64,000 nucleotides of DNA, from NCBI RefSeq assembly GCF_037975245.1, contig NC_092579.1, positions 17,915,678 through 17,979,677 on the forward strand, given 5' to 3'. A program made the position numbers and the translations under genes. The notes below the pieces were generated by a model that saw only the letters and a program-made list of their open reading frames with translations, was not told the DNA's origin and made no database searches. The first letter of the stretch is position 1, and each line of letters opens with the position of its first letter. Shown here one piece after another: positions 1 through 11,600 of the stretch. This DNA comes from Apostichopus japonicus (taxonomy: Eukaryota > Echinodermata > Holothuroidea > Aspidochirotida > Stichopodidae).

Positions 1-20
1 TCCTATTATTATTATTGCAG

Positions 21-191
21 TTCCGATTTGCTTGTCAAAGAGAGGATGTATCGTTATGCATCCGACGGAAGAAGGTTTCTTGCAACCTCAAGTCTCTGAA
101 CATGGGTTTCCCGTAACCCAACCAACTGACGCAGACTTGTTGAGAAGAGGTATGTTAGTGTGTATGTTTGTGTGTGTTCATGTATGAATGT

Positions 192-276
<85 letters not shown>

Positions 277-538
277 ATCTTAGAAATAACTGTTTGGACT
301 TTCACAAAATGTGGTATACTGCAAATTGGAACCGTCATTAAAATCATTCCACATCATTCCATTATGAGAGAAACCTATCATACACCTCGACGTTTTTTAT
401 TTTCCTATTATTTTTGCAGTTCCGATTTGCTTGTCAACAAGAGGATGTTCAGTTATGCATCCGACGGAAGGAGGTTTATTGCAAACTCAAGTCTCGGAAA
501 AGGGGTTTCCCTTAAGCCAACCAACTGACGCAGACTAG
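21..538 (+). other. Two exon-like copies of a 43-codon unit (possible 3' end of a gene entering from the left)
   Basis: Two similar blocks, 21-149 and 420-538, each follow a pyrimidine-rich TATTTTTGCAG or ATTATTGCAG acceptor-like site. Copy 1 ends at a GTATGT donor-like site at 150. In one frame both are open: the peptide begins VPICLS, with the shared pieces VMHPTE, QVSE and QPTDAD. Copy 1 is 129 nt, so it would be a symmetric phase 1-1 exon; copy 2 reaches TAG at 536-538 in the same frame. I do not recognise the protein. In that frame I count about nine replacement differences and one silent difference, so ordinary purifying selection is not shown and the copies may be noncoding. An (AT)n tract separates them. 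No clear AATAAA follows; an ATTAAA lies at 859. Confidence 0.35.
193..270. repeat. (AT)n microsatellite
   Basis: Uninterrupted TA dinucleotide run between the two exon-like copies. Open frames on both strands that run through it encode only alternating Ile-Tyr and are artefacts. Confidence 0.95.
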
Positions 539-539
539 T

Positions 540-1038
540 AAAGAGGTTCTCCAGTCTTGCACCCTCAACAAATAGTTTTAAATCAAGTAAAAAATTGATA
601 GCTATAGGCTATAGTATATATGTCGATAGCTCACACACCATACAATACAAGTAATTGCACAATTTTAATCCAGCTGAGAACATCAGCAAAACAATCGTTT
701 GTACAGAATTACCACATTTTGATCTCTAATGATTTCAAAGCAACATATGCACCAAGAAACATACTTCGTGTGCGCCACCTATTTTGTATTTGTATCATGA
801 TCCTACTTGTTGTAGAGTTCCTTTATTGAGAATTGAAATAGCGCCGTCAGCTTGCTGCATTAAACGTCATTCCCGTTTTCATGAACCTTAAAGTATAGTG
901 TTTGTTCCTCTACCGTTCGTTTTTGAAGCATTGGAATGGGTGAACCCTTGCATTTGTTGCAATGCCTTGAATCCTTTTCAGGTAACGCCCTGTTTGTTTG
1001 TTTTAGGAGCTGATGAGAGTAATGTGAAATATACATAC

Positions 1039-1109
<71 letters not shown>

Positions 1110-2260
1110 CGGTATATATATATAATATATATAATATATATTTGTTTGTTTATATATATTTATATATATATTTATATATTATATGTGTAATTGAAATTGT
1201 AGTGAGTTGGAAAATCCAGAACAGTGAAAAAAAAACCGATATACGATACAAGTTTTACCAACCTTTTGCGATGAACCCAAACAAAACCAGACGATAGCAC
1301 TTTTTGGCTGAAGTATTAAGTTCACTTTTTAAAAGAGTTGTAATGATCGCCGATTGATCCATGTTATTGGTAATATCCAAATTAAAAAATAAAACATAAA
1401 GAAGATGTTCAATTGTCCGAGAGTCTTTAAGTTCTTTGCGAAAGCTGAAACATGGTCTTGGTTTGAGTATACTAAAATCCAGAAACAACAGGAAGATATA
1501 GGTTGCACACTGTCATTGAAAGAACACTGGTTACAAAATAAGTAGAATATCGTTGTCGAGAGCCAACGTGGAAATGTTAATGCATGGAAATATGTCATGT
1601 ATTTCAATGCATAGTATATCAGAGGGCGCAACAGCTCGTGCACAACTCTAAAAAATACGAGAAAACTTTACACCAATGATTCCTCAGGCAGTGGAAGTTC
1701 GTTAAGCGTCACCGTGACGTAAACCAATGAGGAGCGTTTAATTGTCACGTCACATGCAAAACCACGCAAATCGTCGCCACGCCAAGACACTGTCAGCTTG
1801 ATCAAAACTTATCAAAAGGTTTGGTAAAGTAAGTTAACCATTTCACATAGTTCATTAGAATGGAATAACGGACAGGCTTTGTAAGTTAGACAACCGATAT
1901 GTTATACAAAATATACCACAATGATGATTGTGTTGGAACACAAAAGAGCCCGCACGGTCTACCCTCGTAGTCGTGCCTATTCTTAGTAGCCTAGGCATAT
2001 GTTTCTAACTGTACGAATTAACGGTAAATAGTGTTACATGGGTTTGATTATAATATTTCATTAAATGAAATGTAACACCCATAGTAACTCACAATTCCCC
2101 ATTTATAAGCCTAGGTTATTTCCACTGCATAACATTTGCAGTGTTATGAAGAATCAGTTGATTGTGTTCTGATTGTTGGGTTTTTATGGCAGCAATTAGT
2201 TCATTAGTTGCGATATTCGCGGCTACGTATACGATGTTGTGTGACGATAGTACATGTAAG
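540..2260. other. Intergenic, no gene seen; (AT)n tract at about 1040-1185
   Basis: AT-rich sequence with only short chance open frames. A second TA dinucleotide run with imperfect TATATAA flanks occupies about 1040-1185. I see no exon with matched splice signals. Confidence 0.6.
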
Positions 2261-2733
2261 CAGGGTTACCAGCGACATTTGACCAAAAAACGCTAGATTT
2301 GCCAAAATAAAACCCAGAAAACGCTAGAAATCAGTTTTCACTCACTTATTTATTTATTGTTTTCAATCATTCGTGGCACTGATTTATATGATAGGCAGCT
2401 ACCTTTTTGAAAACAAGTTATAACGGTGTATCATAATCAGGAAATGATACAAGAAACTTGACTGTGGATTTAACAAACGGACTGATTCAGGCCTAATAAA
2501 AACCCCAAGTATGAAAAGTTACACATGAATACAGTTTACGCAGTATACCTATGAAACCTATTAATAGATTTTATTGGGTTGCCAAATGGTAAAGTAATTA
2601 CTTTGTGAATTACAAAGTTTGGGCAAAAACCCAAGATTCCGCCCAATTTGAAGAAAAAAAAACGTACGCTAAAACCATAGAAAAGTGAAAAATTGCTAAA
2701 TCAAGTGTAAAAACGCTAACGCTGGTAACATTG
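2261..2733. mobile_element. hAT-like MITE with imperfect terminal inverted repeats
   Basis: The left end reads CAGGGTTACCAGCG and the right end is the inverse of CAATGTTACCAGCG (12 of 14 match). Subterminal runs of the motif AACGCTA occur near both ends. The flanking 8-mers are CATGTAAG and CACGTACG (6 of 8), compatible with a decayed 8-bp target duplication. The CAG start and 8-bp duplication are typical of hAT elements. At 473 bp with no coding frame it would be non-autonomous. Confidence 0.5.
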
Positions 2734-5280
2734 CACGTACGTATGCACATAGGCCTCGGCTATAGTATTAACATGGTACAGAGAACCATGAGAACGGACT
2801 GGCTGTGTTACACTGTCGCGCACATGTACATGCGTAAGGTAAGATTTGCACGTCATTGTTTAGTTTGGCAAAGTACCAGCAAGATGGTGCAACCATACAA
2901 AACAACTTAAGAAGTAATTTAATATTCTATCAATTTTGTAGGTAAGAATCAAGTAAGGATAACAATTTTTCGTGTGGGCTTTTGAAAAGGTAGGATCAGT
3001 CGCATTTTTCTAGTAAAATGAAATAACCTACGAGTTAGCACAAGAATATTTTTGTTTAAACTACCACAAAAGAATGCTAAAAATGCTTATTGCAGACATT
3101 GGTAACATCGTTACATAAGAATTTAAGCTCCATGAAACATATTTGCTTTAAATAAACTTGAAATGATACTACTGAACATACAGTCCTACAAGTTTCTTAC
3201 CATGGGCAGGTTATAATTGTTAGTTGATCAGAAGCCTAGTCTAGGTTATACATTTTGTAACAAGGTATGACACTTTTTTATTAAAACTTTACATGTAACT
3301 GTTCTTCCTGTTTGGTTCCATTGCCACAGGCAGCTGGATCCTATGTAGCCGATTTGCGTGTAAGTGTGTGTGTGTGTGACCATGAGCCTCATGAACATTT
3401 CCGGGAGGCAGACCATTTTTAAATATTGCTTACTCACGTGCCATACTTGCATGACTTTCTGTTTTTTTTTACATATTGACTGACAAAGAGAGGAGAAATT
3501 AACTGGAACCCTGTGAAAAGCAATTCCTGAAGCATCTGGTTGGGTTTATAAATATGTCTCTCTGGCTCAAATAGATGTGTACACATGTGTAATTTTAATA
3601 ACATCAAGTTAGAAATGGTGCTCTTTCAAATGCAGTTGTGTTAATATTATGTAAGTGAGCAATGTTTGAAATTATCATGTAGTTATTTCATACGGACAGG
3701 AATCAAAGCAATGTAGTGTTTGTGTGAAGCAGTGCGCCAGATTGGGTTAATTTTGTTGAGAAGCAGTGTAACTATACTTAAAGAACAAGTCAAATGAAGG
3801 TAACGACTCTATAAGTAAAGTCTGTTACTTCATTCGCTTAAAATTTGAGCTTTCGTTGTCAGGCATCGTCTAAATATTGTTTGATGTATGTTTTTACCTT
3901 TCATTGCTTTTGTAAAAGCTTGCGTCTTTCAAGATAAAAATGTTTAAAAAAATTACCTGGCATCATTATTTTCTTTATGTGCTTTTGAAAGTGTTAGCGA
4001 TATCACCATTCACTGAACTCATCAAATTGTTTCCACAGGTTAAGTAAAATTTTACACATGTTTAGGTTAATTATTAAAAGCAGCTTGATGCATCTTTTTT
4101 ATTAAATCGATCACAACAGTAAGGCACATTTAAGAGACAACAAGAAGGAATGACAATACAAATAATTCAGAATATTTGATGAATTCAACCTTTTATTTCA
4201 ACACTTCAAGTGGCCATGACACGAAAATTTCAAAGTCCTATATTTTTGGGATCCATCAAAGAATGTTCTCGAGAACATGTATCAACCATTCTGCCAATTA
4301 AAAACTTGATTTTTCACCTCTTCGGCGTTTGAAACTTTGTTTGCTCGAAAATTTTCCGATTCGCATGACGTCATGTGACGTCATGTTAGGAACACGATTT
4401 GTTGTCGCTGTTTCCGATCCTCCGAACATACCATACACGTACACATTAGACAAGTACACATACCACTAGTAGTTACTTAACAAAACACCGATCACAAGTG
4501 CGATATCAAATCAAAATTTCCTGTGAAATGGCGGATTCAGAACCAATTGCGGCAACCGAAGTTCAAGTTTTCTAAGAATATCACGAATGATTTGAATTAT
4601 TGTTTGAAAACAAAGTTTAGTGAGTTGAAAAAAAAATTGTAAATTTTGTGGGAAGCTGATACTGAAAAGGATTTTTTATCGCACAGTATGTTTCTCTCTG
4701 CATTGAGGGTTGCCAAATAACATGTGCGTTCAATAGCACAGTGATTTCTTCGTTGCAAAGTTTTTCGCGGTCCCTTTAACCACGGACTTCAGTTACTTTT
4801 CCTTTTTTTGTGCCAAGTTTTACATCGTCAAATGGAGCCATTCAAACTTGAGTTTCTTTATCGACATTGTGTAGAAAAGTTATGTACATACTGTAATGGA
4901 AAGGGATCGGATCTGACCGGGGTTGGGCAGACTTGCCTATAGTGGTAGGGGAAAGGAAACTTCGGTTAGCTTTAATACATTTCTATTGGGTAACTATTCA
5001 TAATAACTTACGATTCAGCTTCATGAAAAAGCAAGTACTAGGCCTTTGAAGGACGTTCTTGTATTCTAATATAAGTAACATTTCTACACAATTTAAGGGG
5101 CTCAATAAGTCAAATAATGAGTCTTATATTATAGGCTGAGCATGAAATACTGATACAGTATATAGCCTACCAACAATACAAAAAACACACTGCGTATACA
5201 CAAAGAATTTATCATAAAGTACAACTAGATCAAGCCCTCTTCATTTCTTAATTGAATAATGCTATATGTTCAATCACTGC
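2734..5280. other. Intergenic, no gene seen
   Basis: AT-rich sequence with short chance open frames and a small (TG)n run near 3363-3377. The motif GACGTCATGTGACGTCATG at about 4368-4386 holds two GACGTCA half-palindromes but has no recognisable gene next to it. Confidence 0.5.
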
Positions 5281-5289
5281 TTCCAAAGT

Positions 5290-7680
5290 GTTAGCCAAAC
5301 ATGATTGCACTTGTGAACTTCATAAAACTGTACCAGTTCAGTAACTTAGGCATATGCTAGCTTATGAACACAAGGTCTATTTCTTAAAAAGTTCCCAAAA
5401 ATCCAATTTGTCAAAGATACAACTCTACCAGCATTAGTTTCTATAGGTAATATGATCTGTTCATAGTTACTTTAGTTTCAATAACAAATCATTAACTCTT
5501 GAACGTTCCAAGAACGTCATGTGTACTTTGCAACTTAAACATGCTGGTATTAGACCTTTGACATTTCATGATTGTAATGAAATATTCTAGACTAAAGCAT
5601 TCATTCAAACAATGCAGTCACTACTACCTTATGCGCGCAACACCAGCAATTTTGACATTTTCATATATTAACCAAAAGAGCAGTTTGCTTTTACAAAAAT
5701 TAAATTGCACTTTACGAAACTGTACCAGTTCAGTAGCTTAGGCATATAGCCCTTGCCTATTGCTGTTGTCGTAGTGGTAGGAACTGTATAGCTAGCCTTG
5801 GCTACCTTTATATACAAAAGAACATTTGCAATAAGAATTAAGAACCAGGGCCTGCACAATTATAAAAACAACATAGCAGGTAAAAAATTACTTTGTTTGT
5901 TTCTGAGATGCATGTACAAAAAGCATTTGGTCGGCTTAGGAATTTTCACCCAACATGTAAAGATATTTAAAATGACTCAAAGATTAACATAATCAACTGT
6001 CTGATTGCAAAATCTGTAAAAGATACAACTCTACCCGCAGCATTAGATAAAATTTCTTGTATAGACATACGTAAAATGATCTGTTCAATTGTTATAAACC
6101 CATGAACGTTCCAAGAAACATAATCTTCTTAGAGCTCTTAGAGTCTCTTGTATCTCCACATGTCAATCATCACCGAAATCGGGATTTGGAATATGTTAAT
6201 GAGCTAAATCGATGATATGTCGATTTAAATAGGTATATGTCAATTTGAGACGCTAGAAACGGGTATAAGTCCACGGAAATTGACTTCTACCGATTTAATT
6301 CGACATATCATCGATTTAAACTGGTAGATGTCGATTTAAATGGACATATCATCGATTTATTTTACATATCATCGATTTAAATCGATGATAAGTAAAATAA
6401 ATCGATGATATGTAGAATTAATCGATGATATGTCGATTTAAATCGACATATACCAGTTTCATTCTACATATCATCGATTTAAATCGACATATACCAGTTT
6501 CCTTCGACATATCATCGATTTATTTTACATATCATCGATTTAAATCGATGATAAGTAAAATAAATCGATGATATGTAGAATGAAACTGGTATATGTCGAT
6601 TTAAATTGACATATACCAGTTTCATTCTACATATCATCGATTTAAATCGACATATACCAGTTTCCTTCGACATATCATCGATTTATTTTACATATCATCG
6701 ATTTAAATCGATGATAAGTAAAATAAATCGATGATATGTAGAATGAAACTGGTATATGTCGATTTAAATCGATGATATGTCGAAGTAAACTGGTATATGT
6801 CGATTTAAATCGATGATATGTAGAATGAAACTGGTATAAGTCGAGGGAAACTGGTATATGTCGAAGGAAACTGGTATATGTCGATTTAAATCGGTATAAG
6901 TCGATCTCCCATGATTTGAGACTGATGGCCCGCCATAAGCTTCAGCCACCGTAATATATCCTTAAAACTTGACCTTCTATCTCAAGTATTCTGCACTGGT
7001 ATTGACAGTATAAACAGTTCCTAACCTTGATCTGATAGAAACATGATATTCATACTGCTAGTACTGACAATACGAGTGCTCTGAAGCGGGACATAACACT
7101 ACAGTATAGAAATAGTTGTCCCAACTGGGTGACAACAGCGTAAGCCGAAAGAATCGAACTATTTTGCTGTGAAAAAGTAAACTATTATGCACGTTATTTA
7201 CAATGTTTCAAACGTGACTTGGTATGATAATTGAATAAATAAATATACCAACGATATCTGTCAAGTGTCATCCGATGTGACGGGTCTGAAATTGTAATGA
7301 CAAAAAAACAACTCTTCCTGAAGTCAATTTAAAACAAGCAACAACTTTAGATACGCAGTGAATTGTTCAATATTAGTTTAATTTGAATTAGCATACAAAC
7401 CAATCAAAACAAGTAGTGGCGAAATGAAAGGATATAATCTTTTTAACAGAAACTTGAAGATACACACCAAAGTGAACTTTGAGATGTGAAAACATGTGGA
7501 ATGCTGACTATGACGACTGCCACACTGCAGTTAGATTGTCTTTGTTGGTGGAAGGGTAAGCACGAAAATATCGAATCTGGTGGCACTTCACACTACCCAG
7601 TTCATGCAGATCAAATACAACTTTTTGGAAAATTTGAAAAAAAAATCAGGACAGTCTGTGTCATTGTGAATTGATTTGAA
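5290..7680. repeat. Segmental duplication, copy A
   Basis: Several blocks recur in the same orientation about 11-13 kb downstream. The block near 5900-6110 matches 17968-18210 (shared words ATGCATGTACA and CATTTGGTCG). The block near 5445-5560 matches 18135-18265 (shared TGATCTGTTCATAGTTA). The block 7470-7600 matches 18934-19065. The inverted-module array at about 6190 is present in both copies, but its position relative to the other blocks differs, so one copy has been rearranged. Confidence 0.65.
6190..6905. repeat. Array of inverted ATCGATTTAAATCGAT-centred modules, copy A
   Basis: Words of about 20 bp, chiefly CATATCATCGATTTA and GACATATACCAGTTTC, occur in both orientations. At the centres of inversion lie near-perfect palindromes with arms of roughly 34 bp, for example around 6350-6412, 6506-6570 and 6674-6735. 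The sequence just before the array, from 6149 (TGTATCTCCACATG), is shared almost base for base with copy B from 16980. An open frame across 6764-6949 is only the repeat read as protein. Confidence 0.9.
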
Positions 7681-7696
7681 TTGATTTGATGATGGT

Positions 7697-7743
7697 GAGG
7701 AGGAGGAGGAGGAGGAGGAGGAGGAGGAGGAGGAGGAGGAGGA
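7697..7743. repeat. (GGA)n microsatellite
   Basis: About 15 uninterrupted GAG/AGG trinucleotides, purine-only on the plus strand. Confidence 0.95.
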
Positions 7744-8189
7744 CTATGTCAACATAGTCTTTGGGGAGTAAAATGTGTTTGATAGAACCTGTCGAGGAGA
7801 AGGACGTATGAGGGACTTGAGTTGACCCGAAGGTTACAGATACCTGCTATACAAAATAATTTTTTCTTTGCCTAATTCTGAAAGGAGAAAAAAACTAAAG
7901 TCTTAGTTTACACAATTTAAATTTTCATGGAGATGATCCTTGCACACATACTATAGCTGCTGTACCTATATGCGTACTGAATTGTACTAAGTACAACTAA
8001 GTACTCCTTAGTTGGAGGAAAATAAAAATGAATACAAATTTATTTTTGTTATAATTTATTGAATAAACATGAATACAAAATGTATGAAAATGAATACAAT
8101 CAATAGTATACAAAATGAATACAATCAATACAAAATGAAAATAAAAATAAATACAAATTTATTTTTGTATATTCATTTATTGATGATTT

Positions 8190-8690
8190 ACAGATATCTC
8201 GAATTCAATTACAGATATCTGGAAATTCCAGATTAAATGTTAAAATGGCTTTCCATACGTGCCATTTTAACATTTAATCGGGAATTTCTGCATATGCATT
8301 TCAGATATCTGGAATTCAATTTCAGATATTTCGAATTCAATTTCAGATATCTCGAATTAGAATTACAGACAACTTGAATTCAATTTCAGATATCTCGAAT
8401 TCAATTTTAGATATCTCGAATTCAATTTAAGATATCTGAAATAGAATTTCAGATATCCCGAATTCAATTTCGGATATCTCAAATTCAATTTCAGATATCT
8501 CGAATTCAATTTCAGATATCTGAAATAAAATTTCAGATATCTCGAATCTATTTTAGATATCTCGAATTCAATTTCAGCTTTCTGAAATGAAATTTCAGAT
8601 GTCTCGAATTCAATTTAAGATATCTCGAATTTAATTTTAGATATCTGAAATAGAATTTTAGATATCTAAAATAAGCAAAAATTTAAGATA
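8190..8690. repeat. 21-bp tandem array built from GATATC and GAATTC palindromes
   Basis: The unit is close to CAGATATCTCGAATTCAATTT, repeated about two dozen times with drift. Each unit joins an AGATATCT palindrome to a GAATTC palindrome, so both strands look alike. A hairpin with 18-bp perfect arms (8232-8249 and 8261-8278) interrupts the array near its left end, and the left arm of that hairpin recurs just beyond the right end at about 8704-8721. Confidence 0.85.
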
Positions 8691-11600
8691 TCTCAAATTC
8701 CCGATTAAATGTTAAAATGGCTTTCCATACGGGAGTGTCTGCAAGTGAAAAAAAGATATATGGGCCAAAGCCAAAACCTCCGTAAGTGTGAGGGACGGAA
8801 TTTGATATACGTTTCCATATGTTCCAACTCAAAGGTAGTGAAATAGGAAAAATCCAGTAGTAGGTTAAATAGAGAGAGTAACATACAGCATAATAAAACA
8901 ATTGAAACATGTTCAAAATTAACATGTTGCCATAGCAACGAACATTAATTGGCACGAGGGACGGAATGATAAAAACTGGTTGTGCATGCACTCCAAACAT
9001 TTGACGTATTATTATCAAATTTAGGAGGAATCTATATCCAATCATACCATATATGACAAGATCAATTACTCTTCTGCAGTCTCCAGGTTGCTACGCAATT
9101 AACTCCGACGCTTTCTGTGATTCATTTTGAACGATACACATCCCCGATTTCCGTTACTCAAAATTTTACGATTTGACTGAAACTTTCGGTGCTATCTTAA
9201 AACATAATCATAATGCAGATTCCGAAAGATTTTTATAATCGGTTCAGTAGTTTTTGAGATATTAAGAGACTAAAAATCGTTACCCCAAAAAACCTTGCTT
9301 AAAAAAAGCTGTATCCCGATATGTTGGGTACTTCTGTCAATCATTTTTCTGGCTTGTATATGTAAATGAAGGTCTATTCAATCTACTTGAGAAAGTTCAG
9401 CCCCTTTCCCTATTTAGTTTGAATGTTATTCATATTTGAAATCTTGCTCCGTTTCGGATTGGTGCTGGCATCTGGAACTAGAAAAACGACATGACGTCAT
9501 ATGTAAATTTTGACCCCATATGTAAATATGTGACACAGCCTCATTTGCGAACCTGGGACAACAAATAAACTTTCCACCGCAAGTCTGTTCATGGACCGAA
9601 AATGTTGAAAATGAAGCGTTTACTTCGCAATATCTTCGCTTAATTGAAGGTAAGTGACCTCTAAATACATTAACTACAATGTCGGAGGTAATTTTGACGT
9701 ACAATGTTATGATTTTGTTGCCGAATTCAGCAACAAAAGACTCGGAAACTGAGCTGGCAGTTGCGCGAAAATTATGTGTTGCACTGCAGTATAGGCTACG
9801 CAATGATAATGTCAGTGAAAGTAGCGTTACCCTAGTCCGTAGTACGCCTACACCATTGAACTTTACGAAGTCTACTGAGTGATAAAAATTGAACATTTAT
9901 CGTATTGTTTATTGAAGGGAAACATATTCAGTCTTATTTTTGGTAGGGTTTGCTTGGATTCGCTAGGGTGTGATTGAATTTGGGTCAGGTGTGGTTTAAC
10001 TTTCTCTTCAGCCTGGGCGTCTTCGGAGAAACATATCTCAATATATTTCAGTAGGAACTTAAAACTGTTTACTGTTCAATCTTCATGAATATTATAGACC
10101 TAAGGCCCATTAGGCATTTACTTATGAGATGGGACTAAGTTATAACTGGTTAAACCCAATCAATGCCTAATTCAGATTTTCTGAAAGCCCCATTACTTTT
10201 TCTCTGTTACACTATAAATATCAGTCATTCAGCATCCATATTCTTCCTACTAAAATACAAAATACAAACGATGACAAATAGTTTTAAAGCTTTATTATGA
10301 ACTTTAATGAATAAATTCGAACCTAGACCTAGTATAGGCTATGGAAGTTTATGTTGTTGACTGGGAAGCTCATTCCAGGGAAATAATCTTCCTATTCCGA
10401 CACACACCTTATGATATTTACACCAACATGCTAATATTTAGGCCAGATTTAGTGAAAATTATGTTACCTTTTGAAAGTTTCAGCGGGCACTTTACTTTAA
10501 AGTCCTGCATACGGCGAAGCCCTGTTCAATTGTTTTTTTAAATGAAGTTTTTTAAGTATCCTCACTGTTTCAATGTGTTGCAACTCTCGTGATGGTCAGA
10601 TGTATGGAAACAGAGTCACCGTAAATCAAAGAACTGATTACATTAATTTTTTTTTTCTTTTTGACAAAAAAGTGGCCCCATATCTAAAAATGCAGTTTTT
10701 AGCTAAACAAGCCGGTTACAGCGATGTTTAAAAATTCACTGTTCCTGCACAAATCAAGCATTAATTCCCTAAAAAAGAGGGTGAGTGCTGCTTCGATCGA
10801 TTGTATTATAATCCTGTAACAAAAGAAATTTAAGAATTACAATTTTTCCACTAAAGATGTAATTTTAAGGTATAGGATAGAAGTTTTTTTCCTGTTTAGA
10901 GTTTTCTTAGTTTTTTATATTAACAAATTATTCTTAATTCATGTAATTATTATTCAAGTTTCAATTTAGCTCTGGAAGTATGTGTCAAACACTCAAAATT
11001 TCATGGCATGCATGTTATGCGTACATATCAATATGCTGATTTTTGTTTTTTTGTGAATTTGGTTAATTATTAGTGATAAACCTTTGTTAATTCTTAATCT
11101 TCTTCAGGCTATCTTTTGAAATTTTTTTCAAATGCTGTAGCAAAAATTCCCCCTGCTAAAATCATTACTTCTAACTCAAAAAAGTGAAATACTGTATAAT
11201 TTTGTGTAAATGGCATACCAAAATTATATAAATTGGCCAGGAATAAAAAATCACTATTTGAGTACTGTATTTTGTGGAATAGCAGGAATCACGGATAGCT
11301 GTATTTGTGTCATGTGTTGAATTGTGTTCGCTTTCCAGTTATTAGAAAAAGACAATTGTTATAGAAGAATTTCTTTTCTCCCCACAGCAAACTGTATCAT
11401 GCAGCATTCCAGACAGAATTACAAAGGAGCAAAAAAACCTTGAACAAATATGACTTTCACAAGAATGTAAAAGTGCAAGTTTGTATGTAGCATGTATTGG
11501 GTAAGCGAGACACCACATTTCTGATTGCTCCAGATGACTTTGCTGCAAATTAATATTAGCGTGCCGTGTTGTTAGTCTGTGGTGGACTTGCATCCCATCC

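Noticed and set aside
54-528. Open frames of 97 and 122 codons through the (AT)n tract
   Set aside because: They consist largely of alternating Ile-Tyr from the microsatellite. The only interesting part, the exon-like copies, is better read in a different frame.
6190-6905. CRISPR-like array of palindromic repeats
   Set aside because: Eukaryotic context, no constant spacer length, no unique spacers, and words occur in both orientations.
8683-9045. 120-codon minus-strand frame with hydrophobic segments, possible membrane protein
   Set aside because: No start context, no family motif, and the start of the stretch is repeat-derived. AT-rich DNA commonly gives hydrophobic chance frames.
9426-9896. 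156-codon minus-strand frame and its plus-strand partner at 9679-9882
   Set aside because: Longest open frame of the left region, but it has no recognisable domain, no splice signals and an opposing frame over the same bases. Probably chance.
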